Shown here one piece after another: positions 25,801-35,973 of a stretch of DNA of 64,000 nucleotides. The DNA is taken from positions 191,001 to 255,000 of the forward strand of contig NC_089856.1 of assembly GCF_036373705.1 (NCBI RefSeq), written 5' to 3'. The DNA comes from Amia ocellicauda (lineage: Eukaryota; Chordata; Actinopteri; Amiiformes; Amiidae). The notes under the pieces are model-generated. The model was not told the origin of the DNA. It saw only the letters and a list, made by a program, of their open reading frames with translations, and ran no database searches. A program made the position numbers and the translations under genes. How positions within the stretch are numbered: position 1 is the first letter of the stretch; the number at the start of each line of letters is the position of its first letter.

Positions 25801-28576
25801 TTCTAGAGTTATGAATCACAGATTAACATTTCTAATTGATTTCTCAAATGTCATGAATCACAAACTCCAAACTGTTAAACTTAACTGAACTTCGTCACAG
25901 AGAGGCCTCTCTGGCTTCGGGCTCAGATAACAGCACACGGCACGAGGTCCGTGTGGTTTGGAACAAAGGCAGTCCGGTTCGGCTTTGTCCAAGAACTTCC
26001 ACTCAGTCGATGCACCTGGAAGTTGGGGTTTCGCGAATGTAGAGTCTTTTCCAAACAGATTTTCCACTGGTTTGAAGGCTCCAAGGTTGTGCACAAAATC
26101 TTCTTTGTAAGCAGGGGTTCCACCGTACTTATTTGAAGACAAAGTCTTTGAGGAAAGCAGGGCCCTGTTTGTTCCAAGGGTCAAGTTTCTTAAGACTCAA
26201 TAGCTATTTAAATGACTGACACTTTCGTATTCAGTCGACTTAGTCAATTGTCCAGCTGTAAAACTCCACTGATCAGGTGGGCACAGGCGGGCAGCGCAGT
26301 CTGTAAAGTTCTTTATTTAATAAAGTCCTTTAAAAGAATTCTTCGTACGGCTCAATCTCCTTCTCCCAGTTTAACTCTTCTGTTGCCGGCAAAGACTTGG
26401 TTGGTTTCTGGTTCCGGTTCTGGCAACAGAGCTACAGGTTGAGCTGTGGCAGCGAGTTACTGGTTCAGGTGAGAGAGAGAGAGAGCCTGACTGTCCGCTG
26501 TTCCTTATAGTCTGTCAGATCAATAGGTGATTGGTTCCTGAGTTCTTGAGATTGGATTTCGGTTTCAGCCCCCAGTGTCCTATTGGAGGGGGGCTTGATT
26601 TATGACTGATGTCAATCCATGCCATCTTTTGGAAATGCCGGTTGGCCCGGGTTCGTAGCTCTATGTCGGGATTTCGGCTCTCGTCCACTTCAAAGAGTTT
26701 TTATCACCTACAGGCCCCTTTCTCCAGACATCTCATAGCAGAATTCCAAACTATTTGGCCTATTCTCGGTGCCATCCACCCAGACTGTCACTTTGATGTC
26801 AACCAGTCCCACGCTTTAAGGAAATCTGATAACTTTGGGAGGAGAGGTCTTCTTTGGATCAGTGCTTCAGCTAAAATGCTCTTATCAAAATAACCCATCA
26901 TGACGCTATACTGTTTTAAGTGAACCCAGTATTTTAGTGATCTTTTTTAAATTTAGATCTGCAGTGGGTAACGGCCTAATTCCACCCTGCATGCATTGTC
27001 TGGGGTGTTTCTGTGCACGTGGAGTACTGATTTACAGAATTCTGCATGCAGGACTTCTGCTGGGTGATTGTCCCATTTTTTGTTCTCCTGGTCTGTGAGC
27101 GGACCCCAGATTTCGCTACCATAGAGGGCAATTGGTTGGATTATGCTTTCGAATATTTTTAGCCAGATTTTAATTGTGGGATTTATGTCATAGAATCTTC
27201 TCTTGATAGCACAGAATGCCCTTCGTGCTTTTTCCTTCAGTGCTTTCAGTGCTTTTGTATGTAGTGCTGTGCTCTAGGGGGGTGTTTCCTACACTGAAGT
27301 GGTACCTGTTTGCCTGAGATCTGGGTTTCTTTTGGAAGGTCATGACTCTGGTTTTGTCCAGATTGATTGCCAGGGCCCAGGTCTGACAGTGCTGCTCCAA
27401 CAGAGCCAGGCTCTGCTGAAGCCCGTGTTCAGTGGGCGACAGCAGCACCAGGTCATCTGCATAGAGCAGGAATTTAATTTCTGTGTCGTGGAGAGCGAGG
27501 CCGGGGGCGTCAGACTGCTCCAACACTGTGGCCAACTCGTTAATGTAGATGTTGCAGCCCTGCCGCACCCCACGCCCCTGAGTGAAGAACTCTGTTCTTT
27601 TGTTACCAATTTTAACAGCGCGCTTGTTCTGTGTGTACATTGATTTAATTACATCTAAGACTTTACCTCCTACACCACTTTCCAGAAGTTTAAGGAAAAG
27701 TCCTTCATGCCAAAATTGAGTCAATACAAATCAATAAAACAAGCAAATATTTTTCCTTTATTTTTTTGGTGGACGTGTTTGTCAATTGGTGTGTGTAGGG
27801 TGTAAATATGGTCAGAAGTGCAGTGGTTTGGGAGAAATCCAATCTGGCTCTTTCTCAGGGCACTGTGTTCGGTAAAGAAGGCTAGTATTCGGGCGTTGAT
27901 GAACACCTTCCCCAGATTACTGCTCACACAGATGGCTCTGTAATTATTGGGGTCAAATTTGTCTCCACTCTTAAAGATGGGGGTAATTAGTCCTTGATTC
28001 CAGATCTCAGGAAAACACCCAGCTTTCAGTCCTACACTGAAGAGTTTGAGCAGCGCCTCCTGCAGCTGAGGGCTGCTGTGTTTCAGCATCTCAGTATGGA
28101 TGCTGTCTGGGCCCCAGGCTTTCCTGGGTTTGAGGGCCTGGAGTTTCTCTTTTAATTCCTGTCCTGTTGGTAATTTTGCGAGTGTGTGTGTGTGTGTGTC
28201 TCTCTCTCTCTCTCTCTCAGTGACTGTGTGTCCGTCTGTCTGTCACTGACTGTTCTCTCCCTCTCTCTTTCTCTCCGGATGTGACCCCATATGCTCCAGC
28301 CCAGGCAGCCGGCACGGGAGCCCCTGCTTCTGGGGCCCAGACTGACTACAGCGCGGCCTGGGCCGAGTACTACAGACAGCAGGCGGCCTACTATGGACAG
28401 ACAGGGGGACAGCCGGCCTCACAGACGGCCCCCCCCCCAGGGCAGGGACAGCAGGTACAGCACAGCGTCGGACCGAGATGCTGCACAGACATGAGTGCCT
28501 CTGGACGTCCCGGCGCTCCTGTCCCCAGTCTGTGTCCCTGACGGCCGTTTCTGTGTCTCTGTTGCAGGCGCAGTGA
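9927..28576 (+). CDS. KHSRP: KHSRP (FUBP2), KH-type splicing regulatory protein, complete
   Basis: Nineteen coding exons: 9927-10052, 11271-11376, 11563-11622, 11916-11952, 12093-12148, 12235-12306, 12422-12479, 12577-12745, 12970-13068, 13177-13293, 13397-13499, 13908-14008, 14131-14263, 14354-14514, 14632-14741, 19007-19095, 19824-20030, 28300-28454, 28568-28576; 655 codons plus TGA. All introns are GT-AG and phases join cleanly. Family role: nuclear/cytoplasmic RNA- and DNA-binding protein acting in AU-rich-element mRNA decay, splicing and microRNA maturation. Seen: N-terminal helix [20 protein letters not shown] (29-48); four KH domains (roughly 118-183, 207-275, 300-370, 397-466) with GXXG loops GRGG, GKGG, GRSG, GRGG; a [14 protein letters not shown] linker; and C-terminal tyrosine repeats [25 protein letters not shown] and [20 protein letters not shown] and the ending QGQQAQ fit KHSRP better than FUBP1/FUBP3. 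Human KHSRP is 711 aa; this copy has a short N-terminus and one [12 protein letters not shown] repeat, where human has two. Confidence 0.96.
11020..11190 (-). repeat. 42-bp tandem repeat, inverted copy, in KHSRP intron 1
   Basis: About four copies of the reverse complement of the 391-576 unit (here CTACTGCACTGTTACTACAG followed by CCCTACTGTCCCAGCACT). See that entry. Confidence 0.85.
11697..11880 (+). repeat. 33-bp C-rich minisatellite in KHSRP intron 3
   Basis: Five to six copies of a unit containing GTCTGCCCCCTCCCGCCTGT followed by CCTGCGGCCC; unit starts at 11710, 11743, 11776 and 11809 are exactly 33 bp apart. It ends about 35 bp before the exon 4 acceptor. Confidence 0.9.
12818..12950 (+). 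repeat. Short tandem repeat in KHSRP intron 8
   Basis: About four imperfect copies of a roughly 30-bp unit containing ACACTGACATAGTACACGAC and GCGCTGAACA. Confidence 0.75.
15098..16248 (-). mobile_element. Internally deleted hAT transposon with BED zinc-finger remnant
   Basis: 1151 bp element in KHSRP intron 15. Terminal inverted repeats: left TAGGGGTGGGCGATCT, right (reverse complement) TAGAGGTGGGCGATCT, one mismatch in 16. It is flanked by a perfect 8-bp target duplication CTCCCCTG (15090-15097 and 16249-16256), the hallmark of hAT insertion. The minus strand encodes a remnant of a BED-type zinc finger (about 15733-16002; [39 protein letters not shown]) and, after a frameshift, a piece of transposase ([18 protein letters not shown], about 15640-15720). 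The catalytic RNase-H-like domain and dimerisation domain are absent, so it could only have been moved in trans. Confidence 0.88.
15626..16002 (-). pseudogene. hAT transposase N-terminal fragment (ZBED-like), frameshifted
   Basis: Two overlapping frames on the minus strand. The first (16002 down to 15733) holds the Cys-Cys-His-His BED finger; the second (15904 down to 15626) continues with the conserved [13 protein letters not shown] motif that follows the finger in fish ZBED/hAT transposases. A frame change separates them, and everything after is deleted. Not a functional host gene. Confidence 0.75.
16257..19006. other. Rest of KHSRP intron 15, no gene seen
   Basis: AT-rich intronic DNA with several A- or T-homopolymers (16764-16779, 16909-16925, 17023-17033). 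Short ORFs are present but none shows a recognisable motif. The acceptor before exon 16 follows a CT-rich tract at 18981-19006. Confidence 0.5.
20085..22645 (+). repeat. 2.5 kb GAGC/GTGTCTCT minisatellite in KHSRP intron 17
   Basis: About 100 units of the form (GAGC)2-4 followed by GAGTGTGTCTCTCT, so unit length steps by 4 bp (22, 26, 30 bp). From about 21300 to 21700 GAGT replaces the first GAGC; from about 21780 variants with GTGC and longer CT runs appear. The array starts about 55 bp after the exon 17 donor and ends at the LINE 3' end. The minus strand is open in three frames for 536-968 codons (ARSLRETHS repeats), only because the unit lacks stop triplets on that strand. Confidence 0.97.
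23024..23108. repeat. Perfect 31-bp hairpin inside the Tc1 element
   Basis: CAGGTGTCTTTTATACAGGT at the left arm is mirrored by ACCTGTATAAAAGACACCTG at the right arm; the loop is 23 bases. It lies in the transposase 5' leader. Confidence 0.9.
23151..24152 (+). pseudogene. Tc1-like transposase with two frameshifts
   Basis: Starts at ATG 23151 ([20 protein letters not shown]) with the paired-type helix-turn-helix DNA-binding region, then the DDE/D domain: WSDETK (first Asp), HDNDPQHT (second Asp) and [11 protein letters not shown] (Glu). The frame shifts once near 23513 (one extra base) and again near 23935, where a stretch before the PDLNPIE motif appears deleted. Three frames therefore cover what was one protein of about 340 aa. 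The TAA is at 24150-24152. No activity expected. Confidence 0.92.
25110..26920 (-). mobile_element. Unclassified insert within the LINE, possibly a solo LTR
   Basis: LINE coding sequence stops at about 26920 (minus-strand reading KYWVHLK) and resumes at about 25110 ([10 protein letters not shown]), so 1.8 kb of other DNA lies between. The insert has no protein motif I recognise. On the minus strand it ends in a polyadenylation-like AATAAATGTGACC (25217-25229) about 100 bases from its end, which would fit the R/U5 part of a long LTR. I could not find clear TG...CA ends or a target duplication, so the class is uncertain and the boundaries approximate. Confidence 0.45.
27188..28182 (-). pseudogene. 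LINE reverse transcriptase fragment
   Basis: Two open pieces on the minus strand (28089 down to 27721, and 27724 down to 27188) hold fingers and palm of a reverse transcriptase. The frame breaks just after FACFIDLY, where the first catalytic aspartate region (normally F.D...AFD) should continue; the second catalytic site YADD is intact. Ancient, non-functional. Confidence 0.85.
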
Positions 28577-29790
28577 GAGGACCTGGGCGGGCCAGCGACC
28601 TCGGACAGAGAGAGAGAGAGCGACATGGACGGACTGAGAGAGAGACAGATCAGCACCATTCGGCCACATCCAGCCAGCTGTCTGGACTTTTTAATTTTTG
28701 TTTTGTTTTTGTTAATTTTTTTTAACTGCTGTTTTCGTTTATGAGTTCTGTTTGGTGTGAAGGGGTGGGGGGGCTGTGGGCGGTGTGTGGGTGGGGGGGA
28801 GGTTTATTTACAGCCACGGCCCCTCCATGGCCCCCCCCCCCGGTCCTTCCCTCTCCGTTCTTCTTTTTAAGAAAAAATAAACAAGTTTAAAAAAAATGAA
28901 AAAGTAAGACAAACGGTGTGTAAATATGTGAGTGTATTTTATATATATATAATCAGTCTGTCTATATATATAAAATGTATATTCTTCCTCCCCTGGGGTG
29001 AAAGGGGGATGGAGGATAGGACCTCCCTACTTTTTCTTTCCCCGTCTCTTCTCTGGAAGAAACTCTGAGTCTAGAGAGACATCGGGGAAGTGTATGGACC
29101 GCTCTGGACACACTGGCTGACTGAGGGACAGGCGTGTGGACAGACTGACGTCTCTGCTTTCGAGAGAGAGGGATGGAGGGAAGGGAGATGGAGGGAGGGG
29201 AGTCAATCCCCAGGACAGAGTAGTCTAACATCGACATTTGTTCCTGGTTTACTTTTGCCCTGAGAGAGAGAGTAGTTTTGTTTTTGATTTTCAGACTACA
29301 TTTTTTAATTGTATTTTCAGTTTTTTAATTTAAGTGCGTCGTGTCGCCGGCGTTCAGTCGGAACATTCCCAGAGAAGGGGGTTAGGGTTTTCCTCAGAAT
29401 TTATTTTTCCCTGGATTTATTTTTTCATTCGTCAATTTTGAGTCTCTGGATCGAATTTAATCTCATTTGATTTGGTTTAATCTATGTGTGCGGCTGGCGG
29501 AGGGGGGTGCTGTGGGGGTGCATCAGTGAGTGCAGGTTGTGGGTTTGTTACTTAGCGTCTGTGTGTTACTGTGTACGTGTATGTCTGTTACTGTCAGCGT
29601 GGGTGGTTGTGTGTCAGTATGTGTGTGTGTCAGTATGCCCCTGACTGTAGCCCCTCTCTGACAGCTGGGGGGGCGGGGGTCCTTCCTGGCGCTGGGGGGG
29701 GGGGGAGTGTGCTGAACGCCTGCTTTATATTTCTACTGCTCGTTTTTAAATAACTTCACAATAAAACATGATATCAGACTCCTGCTCTCC
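28577..29790 (+). other. KHSRP 3' UTR (inferred)
   Basis: Runs from the stop codon to the distal AATAAA at 29760-29765. T-rich with TTTTTAATT blocks and several GGGGGG runs. No coding exon or transposon seen. The extent depends on which polyadenylation signal is used. Confidence 0.5.
28876..28881 (+). promoter_or_regulatory. Polyadenylation signal AATAAA of KHSRP (proximal)
   Basis: First AATAAA after the KHSRP stop, 300 bases downstream, within an A-rich stretch. A second AATAAA is at 29760-29765, followed by TCTCTGCTGTCC-type sequence; this distal site would give a 3' UTR of about 1.2 kb. Both may be used. Confidence 0.55.
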
Positions 29791-30599
29791 TCTCTCTGCT
29801 GTCCTTCTTTTCCTCCTACTTTCCTTCACAGAGACTGGAGAGCTGATCGCTGTCTTAGGATCGAACCCCTGCAGCAGCCAGGCTCGTTCGTTATGGGATT
29901 AGTTCAGTCCTTCAGAGTTGGGGGAGGGGGGGTGGCACCCCCAGGGTGTTAAGTCCCGCTCCACTCCGCTGTCCCAGGATGTGGTGGCCCTGGGCTTGAG
30001 GGGCTAAGGGCCCGGGCTCCGCCTGTAGCTGCAATGAAATCCCCATGCTTCATTACACACTGCATTCATCAGTGCAGAACATGCACAGTCTTCGACTCAC
30101 TGAGGGTATCAGGCAGCGTGTCAGTCACAAGTACCCCTCTCACTGCCTCCCCCTGGTCGCTCCTCGGATCTGTATGGTCCAGTGGGTCGGGCAGCTGGTG
30201 CTGACTGGGCTCTAATGGACGCGCATTGAGGGCAGCACTGTGTGTGTTGTGTTGCTTTATTAACAGATGCTCTTTACAGCACAGAAGCGTCATCTAACCA
30301 TAATATACTGCAGTACAGTCCACAGCAGCTGTCCTACCGCAAGTGAACTCCGACCAGCACAGTGTGCGAGTCCTGGCAGGCTGTCTCACGCTGCTCTGCC
30401 CGTAGACACGCGTCGGGTCTTGGTATTCCGCCTGTGTGTTCAGTGTCTGTCTGTCTGCAAACTTCAGAGCTGCAGCCCCAGTGCCAGCCCCGTCCCCCGC
30501 TCCGTGCAGCAGCAGCCTGTAGACGGGTCCGGCGTCAGCTCATCCTCCTCTCTCTCTCGGTCTCTGTGGAAATCAGGCGCACATACAAATCTGTTCATT

Positions 30600-31080
30600 G
30601 ACTCAGCTGTACGGCGCGCTTTCCTCTCCCTGTCCCTCCCTCTCTCTCTCTCCCTGTCTCTCCCTCCCTCTCTCTCTCTCTCTCTCTCTGTTCCTCGCAT
30701 TCGACACTCGACGCGCACTGGAGAGTCACAACACCAGAGACGCACAGAGAGAGAAGGATTACAATTAAAGACAGAAGACAAAAACAGAACAGACAGCGTT
30801 GAGACACAAGCCCGTGTCCAATAAGCGGCTCTGTCTGTGTGATACAGATTATTCATATTATTCTTGAAATCGTGCCGGCTGGCGGAGGACGTGTGAGCGA
30901 TGCGCCGTCATTAGACAGCGATGGACCTCACTCCGGCTCAGTCCACAACCACAGGGAGGACGAGACTGCAGCCCCCCCCGGCCGGCCGGCCGCTCACCCG
31001 GACGCCCCCTGAGCCGGGCCGGAGCCCCCCCACCCCCGCGCTACCCCGTGGGAGCCCGCAGCTCTGACCCCGACAGCCAG
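30600..31080 (+). other. Possible first (5' UTR) exon of an unrecognised gene
   Basis: GC/CpG-rich stretch that ends in a consensus splice donor (CCAG|GTACGT, exon end 31080). It contains a short ORF starting ATGGACCTCACTCCG at 30921, stopping after 46 codons, so if it is an exon it is probably mostly untranslated. The start is not defined; initiation would be around 30700. Inference from composition and the donor only. Confidence 0.35.
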
Positions 31081-31139
31081 GTACGTTTCCTCGGGTTGCT
31101 TTGCTTGTGCTGCTGTCCTATATGTGTGTGTTTCTGTGT

Positions 31140-31340
31140 CGGTGTGTGTAGTTTTACAGTACAGTCAGCATAACACGGTATAACAGCATAGTACAGCACA
31201 CTATGACAATCTTATTAATCACTCTGGGCCCTATACTACACTATGCTATAGTCTACTATACTATACTGTAGTCTGCACAGCGCCAGCTCCAGTTTGGGCC
31301 CTATACTATACTGTACTATACTAGACTATACTATACTTTA
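31140..31340 (+). repeat. Dispersed CTATACTATA / GGGCCCTATACTA repeat
   Basis: Imperfect copies of a motif containing GGGCCCTATACTATAC followed by CTATAGTC and GCACAGCGCCAGCTCCAG. More copies are at 31620-31700, 36420-36500, 36560-36590, 37790-37995 and 49575-49625. Confidence 0.65.
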
Positions 31341-31345
31341 CTATA

Positions 31346-31610
31346 CCGGTGGCTCCCAGCCCTGGCCCTGGAGGAGCCCCTACTCTGCTGGTTTGTGTTC
31401 CAACCCAGCTCTCCATTACTTAATTGAACCTTAATTGAAGTAACAATCTGCTTAGATTTGACTTTTTTATTGTCTAATAAAATAGTTGGTTCTTGAATAA
31501 GTTATTTATACAATTCTATATTTAACTTACAACCCCCTACTGTTAAAAAGAATTAAATGGCTCTGATTTAGGAAAGTATTATTTCAATTAAGGGTTCAAC
31601 TAAGTCACTG
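31346..31610. mobile_element. hAT-MITE relative, degraded
   Basis: Left part GGTGGCTCCCAGCCCTGG, GGAGCCCCTAC, GTTCCAACCCAGCTCTC matches the arm of the 6607-7018 element. An inner inverted repeat, TTACTTAATTGAACC against TTCAATTAAGGGTTCAACT, pairs 31413-31440 with 31582-31608. The outer right end is lost or too diverged to see, and no target duplication is visible. Confidence 0.6.
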
Positions 31611-32425
31611 ACAGCTCAGAGGTCCCCCAAGACTCTACTACACTGTAGTCCACACAGTGCTGGCTTCAGTGTGGGCCCTATATTATACTATACTATAGTC
31701 CACAGAGTCCCTCTTTCTCTCTCCTTCTGCCTCTTCCCCTGTATCCCTCTCTTCATCCCCCTCTCCCTTTCTCTCCCCTAGTCTCTCTTTCTCCCTGTCC
31801 ATCCCTTTCACTCTGTCTTGGGCTGTGCAGTGTGGCCGTGGGCACCCAGATGGGAGACTCTTCTGTTGTGCCTGGAAGACAGAGAGAGAGATAGAGATGG
31901 AGCGAGAGAGTGAGGAGATGACAGAGTGGGAGAGGGTGTCTGTTGGGCTTGTGTTCAGGAGAGCTGTAATCCAGCCGGGGGGATTCTTGACTTTGAACTT
32001 TTCTGTTGTTGTTTAAATTAATTGACAAAGGTGGGGAATGTTGAAATTGTGAACGGAGAGAGGAGTTCATGTTCTACTGCTGAATGCAACGTTTCTGTTG
32101 TTTTACATGCCGATGTATTTATTATGATTGTTATTTGTATAGTATCAGAGCACTGCGCTCTGCCAGTGAAGCTCATCTGAATTTGAATCTGAATTTGAGA
32201 GGGAAGAGAGCCGTGGCAGAGGGCAGACTCTCTCTCTCTCTGACTGAGAGGACCTGACAGAGCCTGCAGTCTGAGAGAGAATGGGGGGAAGGATGAGAGA
32301 ATGAGTGAGTGAGTGAGTAAGAGTATATGAGGGTGTGTCTCTCCATGTTGATTAAGTTACATTTTAACATTCAATCCCTGCCCCTCTCCCTCTCCTCCCT
32401 CACTCTCCCTCTCTCCCTCAGCTAT

Positions 32426-34091
32426 ATGCTGTCTCCCCTGTGTGCGGATGGCTCTGTGATATTGAGGAGAGCGCCGCCCCTGTGGCCGAGCAGCCGTCCG
32501 CCATGCCGTCCTCCCGCCAGCTCGCTGCCCCGCCCCGGCCCCCTGTGCGACCCCGGTGCGGGGTCAGGGGTCGCGGGGGTCATGGGGGGGGCCCTGCAGG
32601 GAGACGGCTCTCTGGCAGCCCCCGCGTTCCGGCGGCGGGGGGGGCAGGTGGACCACCGGGACGTGGTGAGAGCCCACCAGTCACACAAGCTGCACAGCAC
32701 CCCCCGGGCCCAGCGCAAGCAGTGGGAGTAAGTCACCCCCCCGCCCTCTTCATTGTAATGGATGTGTTAATTGACTGGTTCACTAATTAGGACATTAGCA
32801 GCTGCTGGTGCTGCTGAAATCAACACAAATGCTCTGATTGTTATAGGAGTGCAGCAGTGCTGGTAAAAGAGCTCAGTAGTCTCGTGTGAGTGTTTGAGTG
32901 TGATTGATTGAGTGTGTGTGTGTGTGTGAAAGAGAGAGAGTTTGTCTGTGTGTGTCTGTGTGTCTGTCTGTGTGTGTGTGTGTGTTTGTGTGCATCAGTG
33001 TGTGTTCTCTGTTCTTTCCTGTTCAATCTGTGAGTGTCTGTGTGTGTGTCTGTGTTTGTGTGTATCAGTGTGTGTTCTCTGTTCTCTCCTGTTTGCAATT
33101 TCAAAAACATTGCCTTAGTACCCGCCCACCTTCCCTTCTCCTTCCCCCTCTCTCTCCCTCTCACACAGACCAGTGTCTCTCACACACACCAACAAAATTA
33201 TTTGCACTCACAGAATCTCTGTTCATCACTCTCTCTCCCTCTCTTTCTCTCACACTTGCATTCAGTCTCTCCCTCCCTCCCTCCCTCTCTCTCGCTCTCT
33301 ATCCCTCGCCATCTGTCTCTCTCCCCCAGGCCAGTCTCTCTCCCTCCTTCTCAGGGCCCGGAGTCCGCCAGGAGACCCAGGGCTCAGTGCAGGGGGTTGG
33401 GGGGACAGGTGTGACTATCATATACACTGTGAGATACAATATTGCGCCACACGAGTATTATTATAAATGGTGTAGTGCTTATTTTGGTTGTAGGTTTCTA
33501 AAAGCTACACATGACCGGAAGTGACACGGGGACTTGTTTTGGCGCAACACAGGGCGTCAGGGTTCCCCCAGGCTGCGTCCCAGGGCTGTCGCAGTTGCTC
33601 AGGGAATGAGAGAGAGGCTGTGCGCCCTCCAACGCCCCCGTTACACAACAGCACAGTTCCGCCAGAGTTCAGTGCTGCTGTCCCAGAATCCCTTGTGTTG
33701 AAGGCGGAGAGAACTGGCATCTATAGCAGGTTATTCAACAGTCAGATCATTTGTGAAATGTGTGTTGTATAGAGATGCATATCTAATAGAAATAATTAAT
33801 GAATTCAATATATTATTAGGAAACGTCACCAAAAAAGCGTTCCAGTACAGATCGGTCAGGGATTATAATAATTGTTATGAATATTATTATGATTATGGTG
33901 ATTATTTATTGATTTCACGCTGTGCCACTTGGTTTTCACAAGAAACATTTCCCAAAGAACCACAGAAAACAGGTAATACAATCAGTGCAAAATACACTCA
34001 CACACACAGACACACATTCACAGACACTCACACACACACAGACACACATTCACACACACAGACACACTCTCGCTTACACACACACACACTC

Positions 34092-34139
<48 letters not shown>

Positions 34140-34149
34140 ATTCACACAC

Positions 34150-34184
<35 letters not shown>

Positions 34185-34197
34185 CACACACACACAC

Positions 34198-34228
<31 letters not shown>

Positions 34229-34392
34229 CAGACACACATTCAGACAGACAGACACACATTCACACACACAGACACAAACACACAGACACACTCTCGCTTT
34301 CACACACACACACACACACACTCACTCTCTTTCACACACACACACACAGACACACACACATTCACACACACATACACACACACAGACACTCG

Positions 34393-34430
<38 letters not shown>

Positions 34431-34540
34431 TTCACACACACACACACACACTCTTTCACACACACACACACGCACTCTTTCACACACACACTCTCTTTCA
34501 CATACACACACACACATTCACACACACAGACACACTCTCG

Positions 34541-34578
<38 letters not shown>

Positions 34579-34658
34579 CTTTCACACACACACACAGACA
34601 CACACACACACATTCACACACACAGACACTCACACAGACACACACACAGACACACTCG

Positions 34659-34705
<47 letters not shown>

Positions 34706-34769
34706 ACACACACACATTCACACACACAGACACTCACACGGACACACACACAGATACACTCTCGCTTTA

Positions 34770-34801
<32 letters not shown>

Positions 34802-35906
34802 ACACACACACACAATCTGGGCACTTCTCTGTGGGGCTCTGGCTCCCCCGTGTGGACAACTTTTGGAATTACAGGACGAACAGAATGGCTCTATAAATAG
34901 GTGTCCGGGTGAGCGATGAAGTAAATAAATGAAATCCAGTAATGAATTAGAGTCCCGGGGCAGAGCAGGGGGGTCAGTGTAATGAATTAGAGTCCAGGGA
35001 CAGAGCGGGGGGGGTGCAGGCCATGCTGCTCCAGGCTGACTCACACTGACGCACAGCGGATTCACCGGCGCCTCGGGACGAGGGGGGGAGCGAGAATGGA
35101 ATTGAATTTGAATTGAGTGATGCCGGGGGGAGAGAAAGGCGGGTGTGGGGGCGGGTTGACCACCGTGAGTAACTGGGGAATCACAGACTGATCTTTCATT
35201 CCTGGACCCTTCAGCCCCTCAAACACGAGCAGCGGACAGGAGCGCAGGCTCTCATTAAGGTGGGGGGGGGCAGATTCGGGCAGATTGTGGGGGCCGTGGG
35301 GGTTCAGGTAATGCTGGGGTGTTCAGTGAAGAGACTGCTGATGGGAAACAATAAGCCTCGCCTCCGTTCCTGTTATTTCTTCCAGGAATTTGTTTATCCT
35401 AAATGAATGAGATTTAATGATTTAATCAATCAGTCAATCAATCACAGGAGTGACTTTTTACAGATTTCCATGGCGCAGTGGTTCATGCCCAATGTATGGT
35501 GCCCTGGGTGGGACACACTGCGCTGAGGCACCCAGTGAGACCTCAGGACTCCCCAGTGTCTCAGCAGCGACTGGGAAACGGACTGGACTGAGAACAAGAG
35601 AGAGGACGAGAAAGAGCGAGAAGGGATGGACGGAGGGGGAGAGGGTTAGCGAATAGAGAGAAGGAGGGAGAGAGAGAAAGGGGCAGAAGGCAGGGACTGA
35701 AACAATGAGCAGAGAGAGCGAGAGGAGGAGAGGGATGTGTGCAGTGTGGTGCAGAGTGAGCGGATGTGCCAGGGTGTGTGTGGGGGGTAATGGGGACAAG
35801 GGGCTATTCTTAGTGCTGCCCTGGATAGGGGGCTGCAGCTCGACTCGTTAGTGGCTTGTTACTGGGAGCCGTGTGACAGATCTGGGCAAGAGGGGCCCCC
35901 CTGGGA

Positions 35907-35973
<67 letters not shown>

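Larger units (their letters stand above)
22650..28182 (-). mobile_element. 5'-truncated non-LTR retrotransposon (LINE), broken by two later insertions
   Basis: LINE on the minus strand in KHSRP intron 17, in three pieces: reverse-transcriptase part about 26920-28182, C-terminal part about 24366-25110, and 3' end 22650-22798. Seen on the minus strand: [53 protein letters not shown], the catalytic motif YADDLVLL, and downstream WGPLTD and ICGQC...EMHFLLTC. The 3' end reads GCCAATAAAGCAATTTGAAA and carries a polyadenylation signal. The copy is dead: frame breaks near 27725, a short deletion after VRQGCN, stops, and the 5' end is missing. A Tc1 element (22801-24363) and an unclassified insert (about 25110-26920) split it. 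I cannot assign the clade with certainty. Confidence 0.88.

Noticed and set aside
27299..27643. Plus-strand open frame of 114 codons
   Set aside because: Antisense shadow of the LINE reverse transcriptase, whose YADD motif is on the minus strand.
32130..32210. LINE 3' tail (GAATTTGAATCTGAATTTGA)
   Set aside because: Resembles the TTTGAATT-type 3' tails of fish LINEs, but is too short and too simple to assign.
33753..34919. 388-codon open frame
   Set aside because: Its middle is a (CA)n microsatellite translated as His/Thr; the unique flanks show no domain.
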